From DASQZK01 sp963771005 (GTDB lineage: Bacteria; Bacteroidota; Bacteroidia; Bacteroidales; GCA-2748055): a DNA stretch of 64,000 bases. Below, piece after piece: positions 58,202 to 64,000 of this stretch. Position 1 is the stretch's first letter, and every line of letters starts with the position of its first letter. Location of the stretch: contig CAVYRO010000002.1 of assembly GCA_963771005.1 (NCBI GenBank), positions 1,116,001 to 1,180,000 of the forward strand. Direction: 5' to 3'. Both the position numbers and the translations under genes were made by a program. Below the pieces are notes generated by a model that worked only from the letters and a program-made list of their open reading frames with translations, was not told where the DNA came from and made no database searches.

Positions 58202-61200
58202 ATGAAAAAGATCTATACTCTTTTCCTATTGGTGGGAATATGCATTGCCGGCAACGCGCAGACCGGCAGTGATGATTATTGGCTTAATCACGGCTTCACC
58301 ACCGGTCAGACCATTTACACCAATTCCGGAACTTTCTATGATGACGGCGGAGACAGTCTTTATCATGCAGGCCAGGATTGGACTGTACAGTACTGTTCCG
58401 AAAACGGGAATCCTGTTTCCGTCGATTTCGATCATTTTCGCACGGTTTATACCGGGGGGGATTACCATACCTCCGATTACATGACAATCAATTACACTGG
58501 CGCTTCCTATGTTGCGTATAATTTTGATACTCCGCAATTCAGTTTTACCGCACCCGATGGATGCATTACTTTTGGATTTCATTCGGCTCCGCTTTCTGTG
58601 CGGGATTCGGGCTGGACGGCAGAGATCAGTGCCAACCCTCCGCCGGTGAATAATGATCAGTGTTCGGCAATTGATCTTTCCGTAGGAAATGTTTGCAGTC
58701 CTTCCTACTTTTCCAATAAGGGATCCTGGGATACCCGCGGATTGGGTAGTCCTCCCTGTCACCCGTTTTATGGTGGTGATGTTTGGTTTAAAGCTGCAAT
58801 CCCTGCTTCCGGCCAGCTGAAGATCGAAACCTTCGAGGGATCACTTACCAATGCCGTAATGGTATTCTATTCGGGTACGTGCGATGCGCTGAATTACCTT
58901 AGTTGTACCTACAATGCGGGCATGCCGGTCAAAATTCTTTCAGGGACACCCGGTACAATGATCTTTATCCGGATTTTCGGTGATCAGGCCAAAAGCGGTA
59001 CCTTCGGTATCTGTGCCACCGATCCTGTTGCACCGATCACAGGATTCACGGGCCCCGGCGGGGTGGGTGACAGCCTTACGAATGAATTATGGCTCAGGGC
59101 CGACAAAGGCCCTGAGAAGGATGACGGATCTCCTGCCCTGGATGGAGAAAATATAAGGATATGGAAAGATCAGAGCGGGAATGGCCAGGATCCGTCGCAG
59201 GTTTCGGGACCTTCCCAGGCTGTCCTTATGACCGGTTCAATCTCCGGTATGCCTGCCATTCATTTCGATGGTGTTAACGATAACTATACCCTGGAAGCCG
59301 GGACTCTCTCGTCACCTCTTTCCATCTTCGCCGTAAGCCGCTTCAATAATATCGTCAAAGACCAGACGGCGATAACGATTGGCGACGCCAACGTCAGCAA
59401 TTCAGCAAGCCTTAGCAGGGAGACCGATAACCGGTATTATTCCCTCACAGGAGTAAAAAATTATGGGCCGGTCATCAATCCGGATGTCGCCTCCGTTTAT
59501 GAAATAAATCACCGGATCGTTTCACCGTATCACATGTTAAAAGTGGATGCCCTCGATGAAGCCGTTGCCGATTATGCCATCCCCCTTACCACCGATGGAT
59601 CCCTGCATATCGGCTCTTCCGGGACAATGACCGGATTTTTTGACGGAGACATGGCGGAAATCATCATTTACACTAAAAATGTGAACTCAGCCCAGGAGAT
59701 CATCATTAATAATTACCTGGCGGCCAAATACGGGATAGAGATAGGGGCTGCCGACAGGTACGGTTACGAAACCACGCATAAATATGATGTGGCGGGGATC
59801 GGGCGTGTCGATGATCAGAATATTCATTCCAGGGCACAGTCGGATTCGATATTGACCATTGGAGGAGCGAGTGATCTTGAAAACGATGAATTTCTTCTCT
59901 TCGGCCACGACAGCGCCGACATTACCAGCTGGACGTCAGCCGAAACCCCTTCAGGGGATCCCCATATTAAAAGGATCATGAGGGAATGGCGTATTGATCA
60001 ATCGGGAGGAGACGGTGTCGGAACGGTGACCCTGGGATTAAACTCTGACCGGTTACCTTCAATGCCTGCAGGATTCCTTGCATACAACCTTCTTGTGGAT
60101 GCCGACGGGGATTTCACCTCCGGGGCCACTGCATACGGGCTGGTGAGATCCGGAACGGAATATCTGGCCAATAATATTGATCTGCCGGATGGTTCATATA
60201 TAACGGTCGCCACTGTAAATCCCGTTGTTCAGTTTGATACAACGGCATCTGAAGGAGAGGAATCTGTGGATCATCCTGCCTTTAAAGTCTCCCTGAATTA
60301 TGCCGTTTCCGATCCTTTCCAGCTGAATTATTCAGTCACTGGTGGCACAGCCACAGGGGGAGGTGAGGATTATTCCCTCAATCCGGGTGTCATCAGCTTC
60401 ATCCCGGGCCAAAAGGAAACGGAGATCATTCCTCTTATTATTAACGACACAATTGTTGAAATACCGGATGAAAATTTCCAAATCACCCTTGCCAACCCGA
60501 CAGACGGGATCATTTTGGGTGCCGACAGTCTGCATACCTACACCATCCTGGATGATGATATGGATATCAGCATTTCCGCATCAGACACCGTCACCGGGAT
60601 TTGCCGGTCATCCATGGCACAGCTTGTCGCAGTGGCCACCGGACAGGGACCCTTTACCTATTCCTGGGCACCTGCCGACAGTCTTTCCGATCCTGCCAAT
60701 GATACGGTCAATGCCTATCCGTCCGTCCCGACCCTTTATACGGTGACGGTTACCGATGACAGGGGCTATTCAGAACAAAAATCCATCATGATCCACGTTT
60801 CAGGAGCACCTTCAAAAGCCGTTGTCACACCTTCCGGAACTTCCGATCTCTGCGACGGAGACAGCATCACACTTACCTCCGACAGCGCTTTTTCCTACAT
60901 ATGGTCAACCGGTGAAACTACCCGCTCCATAAGCGTAAAAACCTCCGGAAATTACTCTGTTGGCACCCTGGATAACCATGGATGCTTATCGCCTGTCTCG
61001 GATGAAGTACAAATTCAGGTCATCACTGTTCCGGCACCGTTGATTTCCGCCATAACCGACACTACTGTTTGCGACGGGGATACCGTAAAGTTGCAGGGAC
61101 CGGCAGCCTCTTCATGGCTATGGTCCACGGGGGAAACCACACAGGAGATCCGGGTGACAAATACGGATATCATCGGCCTGAAGGTCGAGGATGCCGGGGG

Positions 61201-62857
61201 ATGCTTCAGTGCCGTGAGTGCACCCATGCACGTCACCGTTAATCCTCTTCCGGCAAAACCGGTTATTACTCCGGCAGGACCCATTGCTTTGTGTGAAGGT
61301 GACAGCGTTGAACTGGCTACTTCCACTCCTGCATCGTCCTTCGTCTGGTCGGATGGATCCGTTACGGAAAGTGTCAAGGTTTACGGAAGCGGCACATATA
61401 CGGTGATCATAACAGATGAAGAAGGCTGTGCCAGCCCGGTCAGCGACACTGCCGTGGTCACTGTCAATCCAATGCCTTCCCGGCCTTCAATAGTCGCTTC
61501 CGGTGCTGACTCCTTCTGTGAGGGCAACGATGTAATTCTTACGGCTTCGGCCTCCGCTGGTTATCTCTGGCAGAACGGCGAAACCACGCAAAGCATCACA
61601 GTTAACCAAACGGGCTCATATTATGTCCGGGTATCTGAAAATGGCTGTATCAGCGATACTTCGGAAACGGTGAACGTGGAAGTATATCCCGTTCCCGAAC
61701 CCCCGGAAATCACTCCGTCGCCGGATGTGGAGATCATCACCGGAGATAGTGTACAACTTATTGCCACTGCTGCAGACGGATATCTCTGGTCTACCGGCGA
61801 TACGACAAAACAGATCTATGCAGCAGAGAATGGAAGCTACAGTGTACAGGCCGTATCATCGCAGGGTTGTATGAGCGAACCTTCGGCTGCCACTACCCTG
61901 ACTGTTAACAACAAATTACCCAAACCTTCGATTACCACGAACGGATCAACCGCATTTTGTGAGGGGCAGTCTGTTCAACTTTCGGCTGAAACAGCCACTT
62001 CGTATCTTTGGTCAAACGGAGCTACCACCCAAACCATTGAGGTGAATGAAGGGGGTTCGTACAGCCTGGTGATTGTGAATGGCGCAGGTATTCAAAGTTT
62101 AGAATCCGATCCGGTGATAGTGACTGTCAGTCCAAACCCCGAACCCGTCATCCAGGCCACAAATGTCAATTGCTTCGGGGGATCAGACGGCACAGTCATG
62201 GTTTCAGTTAACGGCGGACTCGCTCCCTTTACCTTTTCCTGGATGAGCGGCGAAACAGGGCAATCCCTTTCAGGTCTCTCTTCGGGTGAGTATAGTGTGA
62301 ATGTTACCGACGCCCGGTCCTGCCTGGGCACTGCGATGGTCACGATCGGACAGCCGCCGCAGTTACAGGTTCAGGGATCGGTGACAAATGCCTCCTGTCC
62401 CGAATCGTCTGACGGATCTGTCATTGCCACTGTAAATGGAGGTGTTTCTCCTTATAGCTGGATGTGGAATTCAGAAACCACAGCAGACGGAAACCGGGAA
62501 GGCCTGCCGTCCGGTACCTATGATGCCGAGGTTACAGATGCAAATAACTGCTCAATGATGAAGGAATTTACCGTTGATTATGACAATGAAACCTGCTTCA
62601 GGATCCCGGGCATCATTACCCCTAACGGAGATGGCATGAATGATACATGGCAGATCGACGGCCTCGGCCTCTATCCGGATGCCGTGGTCCAGGTGTTCGA
62701 CCGCTGGGGAAAACGTGTATTCTATTCGAGAGGGTATGACACGGAATGGGACGGTACATTCAACGGAAAGGAATTGCCCATGGAATCGTATCATTATATA
62801 ATAGATCTGCATAATGGTATGAAACCGGAAATCGGTAACATTACAATAGTAAGATAA
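58202..62857 (+). CDS. Giant T9SS surface protein (adhesin-like) with type B sorting domain
   Basis: A 1551-residue multi-domain protein with a signal peptide (KKIYTLFLLVGICIAGNAQT). In order: a CUB-like domain (~30-145), a pre-peptidase-like beta domain (~150-280), a LamG/concanavalin-like domain (~290-510, LWLRADKGP, IHFDGVNDNY), a middle region, a Calx-beta domain (~680-795, SEGEESVDHPAFKVSL, GGTATGGGEDYS), a PKD-like unit, six Ig-like repeats with the hallmark LCDGDSITL / YIWSTGETT, two SprB-type repeats (CFGGSDGTVMVSVNGGLAPF and its pair), and a CHU_C sorting domain (IITPNGDGMNDTW, VFDRWGKRVFYS). It is secreted by T9SS; the SprB repeats and the PorP/SprF gene 2 bases later suggest gliding or adhesion. 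The ATG at 58202 starts the signal peptide better than one at 58190. Confidence 0.92.
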   Translation: MKKIYTLFLLVGICIAGNAQTGSDDYWLNHGFTTGQTIYTNSGTFYDDGGDSLYHAGQDWTVQYCSENGNPVSVDFDHFRTVYTGGDYHTSDYMTINYTGASYVAYNFDTPQFSFTAPDGCITFGFHSAPLSVRDSGWTAEISANPPPVNNDQCSAIDLSVGNVCSPSYFSNKGSWDTRGLGSPPCHPFYGGDVWFKAAIPASGQLKIETFEGSLTNAVMVFYSGTCDALNYLSCTYNAGMPVKILSGTPGTMIFIRIFGDQAKSGTFGICATDPVAPITGFTGPGGVGDSLTNELWLRADKGPEKDDGSPALDGENIRIWKDQSGNGQDPSQVSGPSQAVLMTGSISGMPAIHFDGVNDNYTLEAGTLSSPLSIFAVSRFNNIVKDQTAITIGDANVSNSASLSRETDNRYYSLTGVKNYGPVINPDVASVYEINHRIVSPYHMLKVDALDEAVADYAIPLTTDGSLHIGSSGTMTGFFDGDMAEIIIYTKNVNSAQEIIINNYLAAKYGIEIGAADRYGYETTHKYDVAGIGRVDDQNIHSRAQSDSILTIGGASDLENDEFLLFGHDSADITSWTSAETPSGDPHIKRIMREWRIDQSGGDGVGTVTLGLNSDRLPSMPAGFLAYNLLVDADGDFTSGATAYGLVRSGTEYLANNIDLPDGSYITVATVNPVVQFDTTASEGEESVDHPAFKVSLNYAVSDPFQLNYSVTGGTATGGGEDYSLNPGVISFIPGQKETEIIPLIINDTIVEIPDENFQITLANPTDGIILGADSLHTYTILDDDMDISISASDTVTGICRSSMAQLVAVATGQGPFTYSWAPADSLSDPANDTVNAYPSVPTLYTVTVTDDRGYSEQKSIMIHVSGAPSKAVVTPSGTSDLCDGDSITLTSDSAFSYIWSTGETTRSISVKTSGNYSVGTLDNHGCLSPVSDEVQIQVITVPAPLISAITDTTVCDGDTVKLQGPAASSWLWSTGETTQEIRVTNTDIIGLKVEDAGGCFSAVSAPMHVTVNPLPAKPVITPAGPIALCEGDSVELATSTPASSFVWSDGSVTESVKVYGSGTYTVIITDEEGCASPVSDTAVVTVNPMPSRPSIVASGADSFCEGNDVILTASASAGYLWQNGETTQSITVNQTGSYYVRVSENGCISDTSETVNVEVYPVPEPPEITPSPDVEIITGDSVQLIATAADGYLWSTGDTTKQIYAAENGSYSVQAVSSQGCMSEPSAATTLTVNNKLPKPSITTNGSTAFCEGQSVQLSAETATSYLWSNGATTQTIEVNEGGSYSLVIVNGAGIQSLESDPVIVTVSPNPEPVIQATNVNCFGGSDGTVMVSVNGGLAPFTFSWMSGETGQSLSGLSSGEYSVNVTDARSCLGTAMVTIGQPPQLQVQGSVTNASCPESSDGSVIATVNGGVSPYSWMWNSETTADGNREGLPSGTYDAEVTDANNCSMMKEFTVDYDNETCFRIPGIITPNGDGMNDTWQIDGLGLYPDAVVQVFDRWGKRVFYSRGYDTEWDGTFNGKELPMESYHYIIDLHNGMKPEIGNITIVR

Positions 62858-62859
62858 AG

Positions 62860-63867
62860 ATGAAAATTCTGACAAAAATATATATCACGGCCTTCCTCCT
62901 TGCAGGAATGATGGTATACGTGAACGGACAACAAACCCCGGTGTACAGTCAGTATATGATCAATAAGTTCCTGATCAATCCGGCTGTCGCGGGAGGGAAC
63001 GGGATCAGCACGATCAATATGGTGGCACGGCAACAATTTGTCGGATTCAATAATCCGCCGCGTACTTTTGCCCTTTCCGGGCAGACCCGCCTGATCAATA
63101 ATTCTTATATCATGAGGGCACTCAAATTAAGAAAGGACGCCAATCAGGCGTCCAGGATTGCGAACATCGGGCTGGGGGCAAACATTTATTCCGACCATAA
63201 CGGTATTGTTACCAAAACGGGAATTCAGCTTACCTATGCCTATCACATTAATTTTAACAATAAGTTCCAGTTATCGATGGGCCTGTCCGGGTCGGCTTTT
63301 CAGTATAAACTGGATGATTCGAACGTTTACCTTCACGACCCTGTGGATGGGCTGCTTGACGGAAAGAGGAAACAATTCTGGGTTCCTGACGCCACTGCAG
63401 GCTTATATATAACGAACAGCAAACTATTTGCAGGCGTCACACTGACCGACCTTTTCGGATCCGGCATTAAACTCGGAAAAGACATCTTTAAAGATAATTT
63501 TTCCACAGCCCGTAATTTCAATGTTATGGGAGGGTACAAATTTGATCTCGTCGATAACTTCAGTCTGGAGCCTTCTTTCCTGTTACGGGCGAACAAATTT
63601 GATTTTCAGACTGATATCAATGCCAAGCTGTTATACCTCGACGAATACTGGCTCGGAGTTTCCTACAGGACCGACAAAACCATCATAGCCATGGTGGGCA
63701 TGAATATCGATATGTTTTATTTCGGGTATGCCTACGACGCTTCCATGGGTACGATAAGGAACTACAACTCCGGATCCCATGAGATCACGCTGGGTCTCAG
63801 GTTCGGTAATTACAACGTCAGAAGGTTCAGGTGGTTAAAGAAAGATGAGACAGAATTCGCTTTGTGA
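62860..63867 (+). CDS. PorP/SprF family type IX secretion outer-membrane protein
   Basis: A 335-residue protein with a signal peptide (ILTKIYITAFLLAGMMVYVN). It has the family start QQTPVYSQYMINKFLINPAVAG, then beta-barrel strands and an end in DASMGTIRNYNSGSHEITLGLRFG. PorP/SprF proteins form the outer-membrane site that helps export and attach type B-sorted cargo. It starts 2 bases after the stop of the giant cargo gene, a pairing seen for SprB/SprF and other CHU_C proteins, so it is probably the dedicated partner. Confidence 0.94.
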   Translation: MKILTKIYITAFLLAGMMVYVNGQQTPVYSQYMINKFLINPAVAGGNGISTINMVARQQFVGFNNPPRTFALSGQTRLINNSYIMRALKLRKDANQASRIANIGLGANIYSDHNGIVTKTGIQLTYAYHINFNNKFQLSMGLSGSAFQYKLDDSNVYLHDPVDGLLDGKRKQFWVPDATAGLYITNSKLFAGVTLTDLFGSGIKLGKDIFKDNFSTARNFNVMGGYKFDLVDNFSLEPSFLLRANKFDFQTDINAKLLYLDEYWLGVSYRTDKTIIAMVGMNIDMFYFGYAYDASMGTIRNYNSGSHEITLGLRFGNYNVRRFRWLKKDETEFAL

Positions 63868-64000
63868 TCAGACTCCCATTTCGAGCTGGTTCCTTACCAG
63901 GTTGTAATAGTGCCCCCGCAAATCCGAGAGCTGGCTGTGGGTTCCCTTTTCCACTATTTTTCCATCATCCAGGACAACGATCTGATCTGCATTCATGACG
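63868..64000 (-). CDS. ABC exporter, C-terminal end (continues past the window)
   Basis: The last 43 residues of an ABC ATPase: MNADQIVVLDDGKIVEKGTH, then SQLSDLRGHYYNLVRNQLEM. This is the H-loop-distal end of exporter ATPases. The ending YYNLV.NQLE is like that of peptidase-domain ABC transporters of Bacteroidota, which export Gly-Gly peptides, but the diagnostic C39 domain lies outside the window. It starts at the PorP/SprF stop codon. Confidence 0.8.
   Translation of the reverse strand, partial: VMNADQIVVLDDGKIVEKGTHSQLSDLRGHYYNLVRNQLEMGV

Noticed and set aside
1..64000. tRNA or rRNA genes as island attachment points
   Set aside because: I looked for cloverleaf-like and conserved TTCGA.TC text near the island edges and saw none.

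Overview
The window is chromosomal DNA of a member of the Bacteroidota, most likely an uncultured Bacteroidales-type lineage. The evidence is type IX secretion cargo with CHU_C-type (type B) sorting domains, a PorP/SprF protein, a TamB-like giant, an ExbB-ExbD-ExbD-TonB operon, and repeated Bacteroidota -7 promoter boxes (TAnnTTTG) 7-35 bases before start codons. I saw no rRNA, tRNA or CRISPR array.

Layout. 1-16 kb is housekeeping: a SiaC-like protein, a MESH1-like HD hydrolase, tsaD, a TamB-like protein, an NhaD antiporter, the TonB energising operon, a TauE/SafE permease, glyA with a response regulator, and a ClC channel. 16.4-22.4 kb is a mobile-element graveyard: two decayed tyrosine recombinase C-termini, two RelE-type toxin-antitoxin loci (one broken), a 5'-truncated group II intron abutting the stop codon of the intact toxin, a 33-36 bp inverted repeat, an ORF6N gene, and a frameshifted Rhs element with two C-terminal tips in tandem. 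22.8-28.8 kb is the most intriguing accessory block: an ECF sigma factor and a membrane/TPR partner converge on a CHAT-TPR caspase-like protein. Upstream of CHAT, on the same strand, are a terminator-like hairpin, an unannotated 50-residue peptide with a Gly-Gly motif resembling Bacteroidota peptide precursors, a metallo-beta-lactamase-fold protein and an unknown gene. 29-43 kb holds a membrane-anchored molybdopterin oxidoreductase, a GH20-like glycosidase, a second ClC channel, T9SS cargo, the RelA/SpoT enzyme, a Fur regulator and purA. 42-47 kb holds a broken PAS histidine kinase and an arginine-to-polyamine operon (pyruvoyl arginine decarboxylase, agmatinase, deoxyhypusine synthase-like). 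Frameshifts cluster at 43.99-45.40 kb, so local sequence error must be excluded. 47-58 kb holds a PLP dehydratase, a YdjC deacetylase, a glutaredoxin fusion with GroES, a TPR histidine kinase, a GPH symporter and an ankyrin/outer-membrane fusion. 58-64 kb is a giant T9SS adhesin-like protein followed by PorP/SprF and the edge of an ABC exporter.

Intergenic DNA is unusually rich in short-period repeats: a dispersed 10-bp-period family with a shared end motif, a 7-bp and an 8-bp minisatellite, an 18-bp near-palindrome repeated at exactly 32-bp spacing, and TTTGCG-rich and CCCGTGG-type elements. Both ClC genes carry the same repeat block directly downstream and a -7 box only 6-7 bases before the ATG.

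Functions above come from reading motifs by eye. No database search was run, and start choices rest on promoters and family alignment from memory.
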